DNA from: Xanthomonas albilineans
GTDB lineage: Bacteria; Pseudomonadota; Gammaproteobacteria; Xanthomonadales; Xanthomonadaceae
Assembly: GCF_002939705.1 (NCBI RefSeq)
Contig: NZ_MDCB01000008.1
Coordinates: forward strand, 98,370 to 162,369
Direction: 5' to 3'
DNA length: 64,000 bases
How positions within the stretch are numbered: position 1 is the stretch's first letter; every line of letters begins with the position of its first letter. A model generated the notes under the pieces. That model saw only the letters and a program-made list of their open reading frames with translations, did no database searches and had not been told where the DNA came from. A program made the position numbers and the translations under genes. Shown piece after piece: positions 30,833 through 41,623 of the stretch.

Positions 30833-31750
30833 ATGCACTATCGAAAACTCCTGATGAGCGCGGCGATTTCGCTACCGATGATGGCCCTCGCAGCGACGCC
30901 GAGCCTGTCCGATCGCCTGCGCGATCCACATGGCGAAGCTTTGGTGGTGTCGCACCGCGCGTGCTGGAAGTTCGCCTCGGAGAACACGCTGGACGGCATC
31001 GCCGCGTGCATCGCGCATGGCGTGGACATGGTCGAGATCGATGTCCGCACCACCCGCGACGGCGCACTGGTGCTGATGCACGACGAGACCGTGGACCGCA
31101 CCACCGACGGCCACGGCGCGATAGCCGACCTGGACGCGGCACAGATTGCCGCGCTGCACGTGCGCAGCCAGGGCGGCGGTAGCGCCAGCACCCTGACCGA
31201 ACGGCATCCACCGACGCTGACCCAGGCGCTGGCACTGGCGCACGGACACGTACTGGTGAACCTGGACGTCAAAGCCGCGTCGCTGGACCAGATCATGGAT
31301 GAAGTCGAGGCCGCAGGAGCGCAGCGCGATGTGTTGTTGAACGTGCCGCTGGACGTACCAGAGGCCGTCCTGCAACGCGCACACAAAGCCGACATCGCGG
31401 TGCAGGCGCTGTACTCGCAGCGCGACTCGGCATTGTCGCCACAGCAGGCGTTGCGCCATGCCTCGGCACTGCGACCAGCAGTGGTACAGCTGATGTTCGA
31501 CGACCCCTCAGTGCTGGGCATCGCTCAGCGCGAACTGGCGCAACACGCGCGTCTGTTCGTCAACACGATGACCAGCGACATCGCCAGCGGTCGGCCAATG
31601 CGCTTGTCGGCCCACTACACCGACCAAGGCGCGCTGCGCGATCCGGCCAGCGTCTGGGGTGCACTGCGCAACTACGGTGTCAGCATGATCCAGACCGACG
31701 AAGTCCTGGCACTCCAACACTACCTGCACGCAACAGACACCACACGGTAG
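30833..31750 (+). CDS. Exported glycerophosphodiester phosphodiesterase
   Basis: Hydrolyses glycerophosphodiesters such as glycerophosphocholine to glycerol-3-phosphate and alcohol. The 305-residue protein has a signal peptide (about 1-21), the catalytic His/Arg in VSHRACWKF, ASENTLDG, metal ligands in MVEIDVRTTRDG, and second histidine in LMHDETVDRTTDG, all hallmarks of GDPD. Start 30833 is preferred for its GGAG at 30820-30823; ATG 30824 overlapping the receptor stop is an alternative. Translationally close-coupled to the receptor, so the cargo is likely processed in the periplasm. Confidence 0.92.
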   Translation: MHYRKLLMSAAISLPMMALAATPSLSDRLRDPHGEALVVSHRACWKFASENTLDGIAACIAHGVDMVEIDVRTTRDGALVLMHDETVDRTTDGHGAIADLDAAQIAALHVRSQGGGSASTLTERHPPTLTQALALAHGHVLVNLDVKAASLDQIMDEVEAAGAQRDVLLNVPLDVPEAVLQRAHKADIAVQALYSQRDSALSPQQALRHASALRPAVVQLMFDDPSVLGIAQRELAQHARLFVNTMTSDIASGRPMRLSAHYTDQGALRDPASVWGALRNYGVSMIQTDEVLALQHYLHATDTTR

Positions 31751-32305
31751 TCAATCGGCCCACATCCTGGCGATGCCCGTGTAGCACTCACGCACGGCGC
31801 TGCCAGGAATTGGGCACTATTACCACAGCAAACACCGCGCCGCTGCAACCTGCGGCAATGCCGGCGATTCCATCCTGTTGGACATCGCCCGACGCGAACT
31901 TGCGCAACGTACGCGCCTGTAAATCAACACGCTGGCAATGACATCGCCAACGGCAGGCCAACGCATATGTCTACACACGACACCTGCCAGCGCGCGCTGC
32001 CCGATACCGGCAACGTGTTGAACACACTGCGCGCGCATCGCGCATGCGTGGCGCATATATGATCCAAACGACGAACGGTGCGCCAACTGCGCCTAACTGA
32101 CACGTAACTGTCGTCAGCATCTGCCCCAATACTGACGACACCGCGCGATAGCCGCGCACAACGTCTTATCAGACGGGTGGCATGCAACACCAGGACGAGA
32201 CTCGTCGCTTCGAACAATCCGCCGCAAACGATGACGCACGAACAATTGCGGCGGCGTTGTGCTTGTTTCACTTCATTCCATCAACCCATGAACGGAAGAG
32301 AATCC
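31751..32305. other. Gene-free gap holding the GDPD remnant
   Basis: Apart from the remnant, no plausible gene. The right end carries GGAAGAG ahead of ATG 32306. The segment 32076-32300 contains short inverted repeats such as gtc-ttatca-gac around 32162-32175, whose meaning is unclear; it presumably carries the promoter of the second GDPD gene. Confidence 0.5.
31815..32075 (+). pseudogene. Decayed 3' remnant of a GDPD gene copy
   Basis: This stretch aligns by eye with the last ~270 bp of the GDPD gene just upstream. Reading 31875 onward gives LDIARRELAQRTRL then a stop, against LGIAQRELAQHARLFV in the intact gene; further matches follow (INT, a dACATCGCCA block, ATGATCCA near 32060) with frameshifts. 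The upstream edge is vague. It indicates a former tandem duplicate, truncated and degrading. Confidence 0.75.
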
Positions 32306-33457
32306 ATGAAACTGCAAAGAAAGTTCTTGAAAACTCTCAGCTTGGCGCTAGTCTGCGCGGCGCTGTCCGGTGTCGCCTCGGCGGCGAACAATTGGAATCC
32401 GCAGCACATCCTCAACACGATGAAGGACCCCTATATCGGCAACACAGTCAACGTCGCCGTGATCTCGCATCGCGGCATGATCGGCAGGGGCTGCCCGGAG
32501 AACTCCGTCTGCTCGATCATCAATACCTACAGGCACGACGTCGAAGCGATCGAACTGGACATCAAGCAGGCCGCCGACGGCCAACTCTGGCTGTTCCACG
32601 ATCAGAATGCCGGTCGCGTGATCGATCACAATCCAAACTTCAATATCTTCCAGCCGCCAACCAATCCAGCCGGCTGGGATCCTGACATCCGCACCATGAC
32701 CACCGCAGACTTGGACAACTCGTTCCTGCGCGACAGATTTTTCGTCAGGACCCGCTACCGCCCGGCGACGCTGGCCGTCGCGTTGAACACCGTGTACAGC
32801 AACGCCAATCACATGGTGGTGGTGCTTGACCTGAAGACCTTGGACGCGGTTTCGCGCGCGGCAGACATCGTCCTTAACTACAGGATGGAGAATCAGGTGG
32901 TGCTGAAGTTCAGCGCCTCGCTATTGGCGAAAAATCCCGACGACATCAAGCTCTACACCAAAGGCGTGCCGTTCGCGCCGACCATCTACGCTCCCGACAT
33001 GGATAAGCTCGCCGACAATTACAACGGCCTATGCGGCGGGCTCGGAACTCCCGATACTCCTTTGTGCCGCGTCGAAGCCTGGATTACCGAAGCGAGAAAC
33101 AGCAACGTCGGCTTCGCCTGGCTGGAAATCGGCAACAAGCAGCCGCGCCGTGGCGACCCGACCGCCGAAATGCTAGCGGATCAACAGTCACTAAAACGCG
33201 CGCTCGGCGCGTTCTCGCCGGTGCCGGAATACCGCTTCCGCAACCACGATGGTCGGCACTACGTTCGCAGCAACGGCACCTGCTGCGCGTCGCTGAACGA
33301 CTACCTGTCGACCACCAAGTACTTCGGCAATGAGATCGCGGACGACCGGCCCAACTTCCGGGCGCAGGCAGCCGCCGGCTTCACCAGCATCATCACCGAC
33401 GATCCGCTCAGCGTGATCAACTCCGACGTGCATCGCTACCCCTCACTGTACGACTGA
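32306..33457 (+). CDS. Divergent exported GDPD-like phosphodiesterase
   Basis: 383-residue PI-PLC/GDPD-superfamily TIM barrel protein with signal peptide ending SGVASA. Catalytic elements: VISHRGMIG (His-Arg), CPENSV, AIELDIKQAADGQLWLFHD with metal ligands and the second His, and DLKTLD, then a C-terminal IITDDPL block typical of GDPD C-termini. Insertions make it longer and more diverged than the upstream GDPD, and it has seven or so cysteines suggesting disulfides. Substrate could be a glycerophosphodiester or another phosphodiester. The next gene starts about 95 bp downstream on the same strand. Confidence 0.85.
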   Translation: MKLQRKFLKTLSLALVCAALSGVASAANNWNPQHILNTMKDPYIGNTVNVAVISHRGMIGRGCPENSVCSIINTYRHDVEAIELDIKQAADGQLWLFHDQNAGRVIDHNPNFNIFQPPTNPAGWDPDIRTMTTADLDNSFLRDRFFVRTRYRPATLAVALNTVYSNANHMVVVLDLKTLDAVSRAADIVLNYRMENQVVLKFSASLLAKNPDDIKLYTKGVPFAPTIYAPDMDKLADNYNGLCGGLGTPDTPLCRVEAWITEARNSNVGFAWLEIGNKQPRRGDPTAEMLADQQSLKRALGAFSPVPEYRFRNHDGRHYVRSNGTCCASLNDYLSTTKYFGNEIADDRPNFRAQAAAGFTSIITDDPLSVINSDVHRYPSLYD

Positions 33458-33552
33458 CCGTTGCATGGTCGCGTCGGGGAGCGTCGCTTCCCGACACTGC
33501 ACGGCGCGCCCGCGCCGTGCAGCCATCCTATTCCTTACAGGAGCATCCCCCG

Positions 33553-35037
33553 ATGCGTTCCGTTCTCCGTCCCCGTTATCTGGTGCTGACGCTGCTGATT
33601 GCTGGCGTCAGCGTGCCGTTGCTGCAACGCGCGGCAACCGCACGCAGCACGCAGAGCACAGCCGCAACACGTCAGCGCACCAGCGCCGAAAAAATGCAGA
33701 TACCCACGCCAGCACCCGTATCGTCCGACGCCAGCGGCAGCGTGCCCGGGCCTGCGGCGCGCGACGTCCTCGCCGCGGCGCAAGCACTGCCAGCCGACTT
33801 CCAGGCCGACGTGCTGCTGCGCATCGCCGCGTCACCAGATATACCACTAAACGCCAGCGACAACCGCGCTGCGGCCGTACAGCGGCTGACACAACAAGCC
33901 TCGACCCTGGCCGAACGCGCGCAACGGCGTCTGCCCGGCTTGGCCAGCGTCGGCTACATCAGGGAAGAGCACGCCGATGAACTGCACGCACCGTTTACCG
34001 CTGGTCTGGACCGCTTGTCGCTGCAAACGCGAGCAGCACAACTGGCACCGCCCGCGCAACCAGAAGCGCTGTTCGTCGCCCTGCCAACACCACAGGCCGG
34101 TAGCTGCGATGCGCCCTACCTGGACGATCCCAGTCCGACCTATGCGCTGGCCAGCGCATTACTACCGGCGCAGGCCGCGGCGCGCGCGGCAGCACTGGCC
34201 AAGCGCGTGGACGCAGCGCAACACGAAACCGACGTGGCTCCAGCACTGAAGATGGTCCTCGCAAGCGCGGTACTGGAGAAAGCCGGACAAGCGCAACTCG
34301 CCGACAATCTGGCGCGCATGTTCGACCGCATTCGCAACGACGATCCAGGCTTCACCGCCACCGAACTGAGCATCGCCGGCGACGTACCGCTGCTGCTGCA
34401 ACAACTGCAAGACCCAGCATTGCGCGAGCGACTGCAGCGTGCCTACCGTGGCTATGTTGCGGCACATCTGGCGCAGACCCGTTGCCCGACCAGCGTGCAG
34501 GGCAACCACTGGATGCTGGAGCAACTCTACGTCGCCGAACTGCCCGACGAGCGCATCGTGGACGCACCGCCGGCCGCCGCGCCGTCGCTCGACGATCAAG
34601 CGGTCTCGCTGATCCGCCAGGCAGGCCACAACATCCGCACGCAACTACTGGATCCCTCTGTCCACGGGAACGATGCCGATGTGGAAAAGGCATCGATGGA
34701 ATTCCTCGACCAGCTCGACCACGGCGTACTTCAGCAAACTGCGAGCAACGACGATAGCGGTCGCGTGCAGCGCGCGCGCCTGCGCGAGTTACTGCGCTAT
34801 CTCGAGTACGCGCCCGCCAGCGCCGCGCGCGACCGTGGCATGGGCATTCTCGCGCCGCTACTGTCGGGCCCTTACTACGCGCGCGACCACGACAGCTGGT
34901 TCGGCGACCTGCGCATGGTCGCCGACCAACTGCAGCGCTGGCCGGATCGCGATCAGCGGCTCGCGCAACTGGTCGAACACGCCGATCCAGTGGTCAAGGT
35001 GTACGCCATGCTGATGCAACGTCGGCAATTTCCCTGA
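33553..35037 (+). CDS. Exported protein of unknown function, Ala-rich helical
   Basis: No recognised family. 494 residues from ATG 33553 (aggag about 15 bases upstream). N-terminal hydrophobic segment (YLVLTLLIAGVSVPLLQ) serves as signal peptide or anchor. The rest is alanine-, arginine-, leucine- and glutamine-rich, with a predicted largely alpha-helical, perhaps repeat-like architecture (DPALRERLQRAYRGYVAAHL, LVEHADPVVKVYAMLMQRRQ), and very few cysteines. Its position after two GDPD genes and a TonB receptor suggests it belongs to the same uptake or degradation system, but that is only context. Confidence 0.75.
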   Translation: MRSVLRPRYLVLTLLIAGVSVPLLQRAATARSTQSTAATRQRTSAEKMQIPTPAPVSSDASGSVPGPAARDVLAAAQALPADFQADVLLRIAASPDIPLNASDNRAAAVQRLTQQASTLAERAQRRLPGLASVGYIREEHADELHAPFTAGLDRLSLQTRAAQLAPPAQPEALFVALPTPQAGSCDAPYLDDPSPTYALASALLPAQAAARAAALAKRVDAAQHETDVAPALKMVLASAVLEKAGQAQLADNLARMFDRIRNDDPGFTATELSIAGDVPLLLQQLQDPALRERLQRAYRGYVAAHLAQTRCPTSVQGNHWMLEQLYVAELPDERIVDAPPAAAPSLDDQAVSLIRQAGHNIRTQLLDPSVHGNDADVEKASMEFLDQLDHGVLQQTASNDDSGRVQRARLRELLRYLEYAPASAARDRGMGILAPLLSGPYYARDHDSWFGDLRMVADQLQRWPDRDQRLAQLVEHADPVVKVYAMLMQRRQFP

Positions 35038-35337
35038 GCCCATCGCGCCGCATCGTGGCGCTAACGCCCACCGCCGCCCGGCGCGGCGGCGGCTTCGCTC
35101 CAGAAAACCCAACTCCTGTCAAGCACCAAAGTTCAGTTGCGATTGGGGAGCTGCCCCCTATTGTGCGCGCCACTTCCGATCCGCCCGCTGTGGCGGATCC
35201 GCCGGACTTCGAATACTTCGAATGACGCCGGCACCCGGGCGGCCCGTGACAGGCCGCCTCCCCATGACGCCAAGTCATCGCTCTTGCTGTGCCAACCGGC
35301 GCAGCAATGCGACGACCCATACGGAGCAAGGAGTAAT

Positions 35338-35799
35338 ATGAAACTGGCCTGGATTCTCTGGCTGTCGCAATTGTTACCGCAAACTGCCGCCGACTCGTTG
35401 TGCCTGAGTACCACCGTGTATCTGGAAGCGCGTGATCAGACCTTGCGCGGGCAGCAAGCCGTCGCCGAAGTCGCGCTGCGCCGCTTGGACAGTGGCCTAT
35501 GGGGCGATTCGATGTGCCAGGTGGTGACTGCACGCAAGCAGTTCGCGCCGACGCTGGTGAAGCCAGGCACCGAACTAAAGAACACCGACGCCTGGGCCGA
35601 CGCGGTCAAGATCGCTTTCGCCGCAGAGCGCAACTGGGCACTGCCGCAAGGCCAGCGCAAGGAAATCGTGCCCGGCGCCAGCCATTTCGCCGCGAATGCG
35701 ATTGCTAGCCCGAGTTGGCGCAATGCCTATCAGGTCGCGACCATCGGCGACCATACGTTCTACCGCGTTCAAAAGTTACGACGGCGCAACGCGTCCTAG
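35338..35799 (+). CDS. SleB/CwlJ-type cell wall hydrolase
   Basis: 153-residue exported protein with N-terminal signal-like segment (MKLAWILWLSQLLPQTAA) and a Hydrolase_2 (SleB) domain: TVYLEARDQTLRGQQAVAEVALRR carries the conserved glutamate, and the domain ends IGDHTFYR. SleB-family enzymes are lytic transglycosylases or amidases acting on peptidoglycan; in non-spore-formers they are assumed to remodel the wall. Strong aaggag ribosome binding site (35329-35334). Solitary, flanked by roughly 300 bp upstream with GC-rich hairpins. Confidence 0.85.
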   Translation: MKLAWILWLSQLLPQTAADSLCLSTTVYLEARDQTLRGQQAVAEVALRRLDSGLWGDSMCQVVTARKQFAPTLVKPGTELKNTDAWADAVKIAFAAERNWALPQGQRKEIVPGASHFAANAIASPSWRNAYQVATIGDHTFYRVQKLRRRNAS

Positions 35800-35926
35800 T
35801 CTTCAGCATGGTTACACGCCGTAGATCGCAGGTTCTGCGTCCTGACAGGATGTGCTTGCGGCCATCGCCAAGTACCCCGCGCTGCGGGTAGGCTCTTGCC
35901 TCCCGATAACTTTGCGGAGTTCTGCA

Positions 35927-36535
35927 ATGAAACTGTATGCCAAGCCCGGTGCCTGTTCGCTGGCCGATCACATCGTCCTGCGCTGGGCGGGATTGCCGTT
36001 CGAACTGCAACTGCTCGATGCCGCCGCGATGAAGGCACCCGCCTATCTGGCCATCAATCCCGCAGGTGCGGTGCCGGCGCTGCAGATGGACGACTGGGTG
36101 CTCACCCAGAATTCGGCGATCCTCAACTACATCGCCGATTTAGCTCCCGACGCACACTTGGCCGGCGACGGCAGCCCGCGCGGACGCGCCGAAGTGCAAC
36201 GCTGGCTGGCTTTCCTCAATACCGATCTGCATATGGCCTTCCCTCCTCTGTTCGGTAGCACGCGTTACCTGGACGACCCGGCAGCGATCGCACGTACTCA
36301 GGAGCATGCGCGCGAGCGCGTGCGCACGCTGTACGCGCGCGTGGACGCGGCACTGGAGCAAAAAACCTGGCTGGGCAGCATGCGGCGCTCGATTGCCGAC
36401 GCCTACCTGTTCGTCACCATGCGTTGGGCGCGTGCGCAGCAGATTCCGCTCGGCGCCAACCTGCAACTGCATTTCGAGCGTATGTCCGCCGATCCGCAGG
36501 TGCAGGCTGCACTGCAAGCCGAAGGCCTGAGCTGA
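35927..36535 (+). CDS. Glutathione S-transferase
   Basis: Cytosolic GST of 202 residues. Thioredoxin-fold N-terminal half begins MKLYAKPGACSLADH, with catalytic-type Cys/Ser (CSLADH) as in beta-class GSTs, then NPAGAVPAL (cis-Pro) and QNSAIL. C-terminal all-helical half from about residue 85, with SIADAYLFV the N-capping/structural motif. Length is family-typical. Substrate unknown. ATG 35927 is chosen over upstream in-frame starts because it opens the fold. Confidence 0.92.
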   Translation: MKLYAKPGACSLADHIVLRWAGLPFELQLLDAAAMKAPAYLAINPAGAVPALQMDDWVLTQNSAILNYIADLAPDAHLAGDGSPRGRAEVQRWLAFLNTDLHMAFPPLFGSTRYLDDPAAIARTQEHARERVRTLYARVDAALEQKTWLGSMRRSIADAYLFVTMRWARAQQIPLGANLQLHFERMSADPQVQAALQAEGLS

Positions 36536-36764
36536 GCCCACGGCCCGGCGACGCCGCTGCGCATCAGCCGTCCAGCGCGCGGCGGATCTTCTCCAGCGCG
36601 GCAGGGTCGTATCGTGTCAGGGTCAGGAACAAGCGCGCGGTGCGCGGGCAGAGGCGGGTGGATTGCGTTGTCGCACACGTGAATCAGGCCACCGACAAGC
36701 CAGTGCGGGAACGAAACGGTACCGGGCGGCGCAACAACACCGCCCGTCCTGTGCAGATGGATGA

Positions 36765-39263
36765 TTACTTGGCCTTGACCGCCGCCGCACGCGGCGGCGC
36801 ATGCTTCACGTAACGGTCGAACCACGCCAGCATTTCCGCCACCACGTCCTCGTTCGACTCGCGCGCGGTGTACCAGTGCGGCTCGAACGGCAACAGCACC
36901 AGCCGCGCGGTACCGCCGTTGCCGCGGATCGCCTGGAACAGGCGTGGCGCCTGGGTGGTCTCGGTACCGGGGTTCGCATCGTCCATGCCATGCACGATCA
37001 ACAGCGGCTCATCGATCTTGTCGGCATGGAAAAATGCCGAGGCCTGCGCATAGACCTGCGGCGCGGCCCAGAACGAACGGCGCTCGTTCTGGAAACCGAA
37101 CGGCGTCAGAGTCTTGTTGTAGCTGCCGCTGGTGGCCACGCCGGCACGGAACAGATCGGTATGCGCCAGCAGATTGACCGTCATCAGCGCACCATGGCTG
37201 TGGCCGGTCACCCCGATCCGGTCGCGGTCCACCACTCCCAGCGCCACCGCCTTGTCCACCGCTGCCTGGGCGTTTTCCACCAATTGCTGCAGATAAGTGT
37301 CATAGGCGTTCTTGGGGTCGCCGACGATCGGGAACGCGGCATCGTCGATGATCGCGTAACCAGCCAGCAACAACAGTTGGTAGGAATGCAGGCGGGTGAA
37401 ATCGCGCGCCTCGGCACCACTGACCTGGCCAGCCTTGGAGGCATCGGCGTAGTCCAGCGGATAGGCATATAGGATCGCCGGCACCCGCGTGCCCTCTTTG
37501 TAGCCGGGCGGCGTATACAGAGTGAAGGACAGTTCCACGCCATCTTTGCGGGTATACGTCACCAATCGCTTCTTGATCTGCCGTACCAACGGCGTGGGGT
37601 CGGGGAAATGGGTGACGGGCACGAGGCGGGAGGCGTACGCCATCTCGCCCACCGCCGCAGTCGGTTGCGCCTGACCCAGCGTGCGCAGATATACATTCGG
37701 CGGATCCACCGGCGACTGCCGCCAGGTCAGCAGTCGAGTGGTGTCGTCACCGGCAAAGCCGGCGAATATCTCGTCCACGTTCGCATCGCTGCGGAACAGA
37801 CGCTGGGTCTTGCCGGTCGCCAGGTCGTAGCGGTCCAGGAATGGGCGATCACCGGACGGCGTGGCACCATTGCCGCTCAAAAACAGGGCGCCGTGGTCTT
37901 CGTGCAACACCGGCTCGCCGTTGGCCAACAGACGCATGACCGGGCTACCGGGATCGGCGTACAGATCGTCTGTGGACAGGTCGAACAACACACGCCCGGG
38001 GCTGCCGGGATGGTCGGCATCCAGCAGCGTGGTGCGGCGCCAGTGGCGGTTCTGATCGTATTCGTCCAGCAGCGCCTGCCCGCCCTGCGCGAACCAGCTC
38101 AAACCGGCATAGCGCTGGGTCACACGCACCCATTCGCGTGGCTTGCCGGTGAACGGTGCCGCCAGGGTCAACAGCTTGTCGCGCGCTGGGACATTGGCCT
38201 TCCAGTCGCCGCCATCCAGGGCCTCGGCCCAGATCAGGGTGGCCGGCTGGTTGGCACGCCAGGAATAAGCGCGCGGCCCGGTCGGTACGCCTTGCACCGG
38301 CACCCGATCGGCCACCGGCAATTGCGCCAGCACCCGCTCACTGCCGTCGCTTAGGTCCAGGACCGCCACGTCGTGGGCAAAACGGCCATAGGTGGTGACG
38401 TAGGAGTAGGGCCGCTGCAGGCGCGCCACGAGGACGTGGCGACCGTCCGGCGCGCCATCGACCGCCGAATACAACGCCGGCACAGCGACCTTGCGCTGAC
38501 GCCCGCTGGCCACATCGACGGTCATCAATTGCGAGGTGGCGTAATAGGTGAACTGTGCTTCGTCCTCGGGACTGGAGAGCGTGTCGCGCGCCTCGTAGGT
38601 GCTGCTCTCGCCCTTGCCACGGATCGTCTCCTTCACCTCCGGCCCCGGCGGCACCATCGCCTTGACCGGCGCCGGCCCCAGATCCTGCGGCACCGTCAGC
38701 ACCAGCAACGTCTGGCTGCCACCGAGCCACTGGATCTCGCCACCCAGCACTGGATTGAGCTGCACGCCGTCGATGCGATGCACCGCGCCGGTGGCAACCT
38801 CGCCCACCCACAGTTCGACACGATCAGCGGCGGTGTTGTTGAAAGCGAAGCGGCGGCCATCCGGCGACCACACCGGTTGCGCCGGGCAGGCACCGGCAGG
38901 CAAGTTGACCGCGGTCTGGCGACCAGTGGCCACGTCGACCAGACTAAAGCCATCCAAGCATGCGCGGATCCCGTAGCCACTGGACATGTCGTGACGACTG
39001 TGGGTACGCGGCTCCACGCGTACCCCGGCCAGTTTGAGATACGGCTCGGCAACGCGGGCGATCGGCGGATACGCCTGGCGCTGTACGAGCAACAGCGTCG
39101 TGCCGGTCGGGTCCAACCGCGGCGAGGGATTGAGCGGCGCGCGCATCACGCTCAACAGCGGCTCGGGCGGTTGTCGATAGCCGCCATCGGCGGCATGGGC
39201 GACGACGGCAGGCAACGCACTGGCAAGCGCCAACACACCGATCCAACGCAACGGCATGAGCAT
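36765..39263 (-). CDS. Exported S9 prolyl-oligopeptidase family peptidase
   Basis: 832-residue secreted or periplasmic serine peptidase resembling S9D glutamyl endopeptidase-like enzymes. Signal peptide about 1-25 (MLMPLRWIGVLAL...VAHA), beta-propeller domain (about 30-560), then alpha/beta hydrolase domain with nucleophile S689 in GHSHGA, acid in VHGMDDANPG and histidine in FEPHWYTARE. ATG 39263 has GAGGGG nine bases upstream; the frame is open further upstream but not signal-like. The gene ends 229 bp before the GST, convergently. Confidence 0.9.
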   Translation of the reverse strand: MLMPLRWIGVLALASALPAVVAHAADGGYRQPPEPLLSVMRAPLNPSPRLDPTGTTLLLVQRQAYPPIARVAEPYLKLAGVRVEPRTHSRHDMSSGYGIRACLDGFSLVDVATGRQTAVNLPAGACPAQPVWSPDGRRFAFNNTAADRVELWVGEVATGAVHRIDGVQLNPVLGGEIQWLGGSQTLLVLTVPQDLGPAPVKAMVPPGPEVKETIRGKGESSTYEARDTLSSPEDEAQFTYYATSQLMTVDVASGRQRKVAVPALYSAVDGAPDGRHVLVARLQRPYSYVTTYGRFAHDVAVLDLSDGSERVLAQLPVADRVPVQGVPTGPRAYSWRANQPATLIWAEALDGGDWKANVPARDKLLTLAAPFTGKPREWVRVTQRYAGLSWFAQGGQALLDEYDQNRHWRRTTLLDADHPGSPGRVLFDLSTDDLYADPGSPVMRLLANGEPVLHEDHGALFLSGNGATPSGDRPFLDRYDLATGKTQRLFRSDANVDEIFAGFAGDDTTRLLTWRQSPVDPPNVYLRTLGQAQPTAAVGEMAYASRLVPVTHFPDPTPLVRQIKKRLVTYTRKDGVELSFTLYTPPGYKEGTRVPAILYAYPLDYADASKAGQVSGAEARDFTRLHSYQLLLLAGYAIIDDAAFPIVGDPKNAYDTYLQQLVENAQAAVDKAVALGVVDRDRIGVTGHSHGALMTVNLLAHTDLFRAGVATSGSYNKTLTPFGFQNERRSFWAAPQVYAQASAFFHADKIDEPLLIVHGMDDANPGTETTQAPRLFQAIRGNGGTARLVLLPFEPHWYTARESNEDVVAEMLAWFDRYVKHAPPRAAAVKAK

Positions 39264-39367
39264 GATCCGATTCCCCTCAGAAATGGCGCCGGCAACGTAG
39301 CACATCAATTCGCAACCGCGATACGCACCAACGACATCCCCGCGCTGCACGTTGTCCCAAAACGCGC

Positions 39368-39390
39368 AACGCCGGGCAATGCCCGGCGTT
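39368..39390 (-). terminator. Rho-independent terminator after mdh
   Basis: Perfect 10-bp stem (aacgccgggc/gcccggcgtt) with a 3-base loop, 27 bp past the mdh stop; on the minus strand followed by gcgtttt. Confidence 0.8.
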
Positions 39391-39416
39391 CAGTGCCACC
39401 ACCATCGCGACAGCGA

Positions 39417-40836
<1,420 letters not shown>

Positions 40837-40924
40837 CGGCAGTAGGGGGCGGGTCAACCGATAAATGGTAACACGCAGGCCCGATGCGACCGGCCACAGA
40901 GCCGGCCGCGCGGGCCGCGACGGA

Positions 40925-41419
40925 TCAGGCGCTGAGCAGGCGGTTCCACTCGGCAACACGATCGGCCTTGGCCGCCAGCACCGCCTCGGCATCGCCTTCA
41001 ATGGTGATCGTGTTGATCACGTCGCCCTGGGCGACGCTGTCCACCACTTCCAGACCCTCAAGCACCTTACCGAACACGGTGTGCTTACCATCCAGCCACG
41101 GAGTGGCGACATGGGTGATGAAGAACTGGCTGCCGTTGGTGCTGGGACCAGCGTTGGCCATCGACAACACGCCACGCTCGTGACGCACACCGTTGTCGGT
41201 CTCGTCCTCGAAACGGTAGCCAGGGCCGCCGCGACCGGAACCCTCCGGGCAACCGCCCTGGATCATGAAGTCGGCGATCACGCGATGGAAATTCAGCCCG
41301 TTGTAGAAGCCGCGCTTGGCGAGGTTGACGAAGTTAGCCACGGTCAGCGGCGCCTTGTCGGGATACAACTCGATCTTGATCGTGCCGCGGGCGGTGTCGA
41401 AATGGGCAATCAGAGACAT
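40925..41419 (-). CDS. ppiB: Cyclophilin-type peptidyl-prolyl isomerase
   Basis: Cytosolic cis/trans isomerase of prolyl peptide bonds in folding proteins. The 164-residue protein has the cyclophilin blocks [15 protein letters not shown] (catalytic Arg), [12 protein letters not shown] and [11 protein letters not shown]. No signal peptide from ATG 41419, so the cytosolic PpiB form. An aaaagga ribosome binding site lies seven to eight bases upstream. Divergent from typA. Confidence 0.95.
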   Translation of the reverse strand: MSLIAHFDTARGTIKIELYPDKAPLTVANFVNLAKRGFYNGLNFHRVIADFMIQGGCPEGSGRGGPGYRFEDETDNGVRHERGVLSMANAGPSTNGSQFFITHVATPWLDGKHTVFGKVLEGLEVVDSVAQGDVINTITIEGDAEAVLAAKADRVAEWNRLLSA

Positions 41420-41568
41420 GGGGTTCCTTTTAGGAAACGGGGACGTCATGAAGGAGGCATAGGATACACGCAGTCCGTTAGGGCTCTGCCCCGCGGGTGC
41501 GACCGCCGCGCGAACGCACCCGCCCGGCCCACCGCCGCAGCGCACCGGCAGCCGCGACGGGATGCAGG

Positions 41569-41574
41569 TATACT
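41569..41574 (+). promoter_or_regulatory. -10-like element upstream of typA
   Basis: TATACT 50 bp upstream of the typA ATG. No good -35 hexamer sits at the right spacing, so the assignment is tentative. Confidence 0.35.
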
Positions 41575-41623
41575 AGCCAACTTCCTCTCCTCCCTATTCT
41601 GGCGCCGGCTGGCCCCCTTCCGC

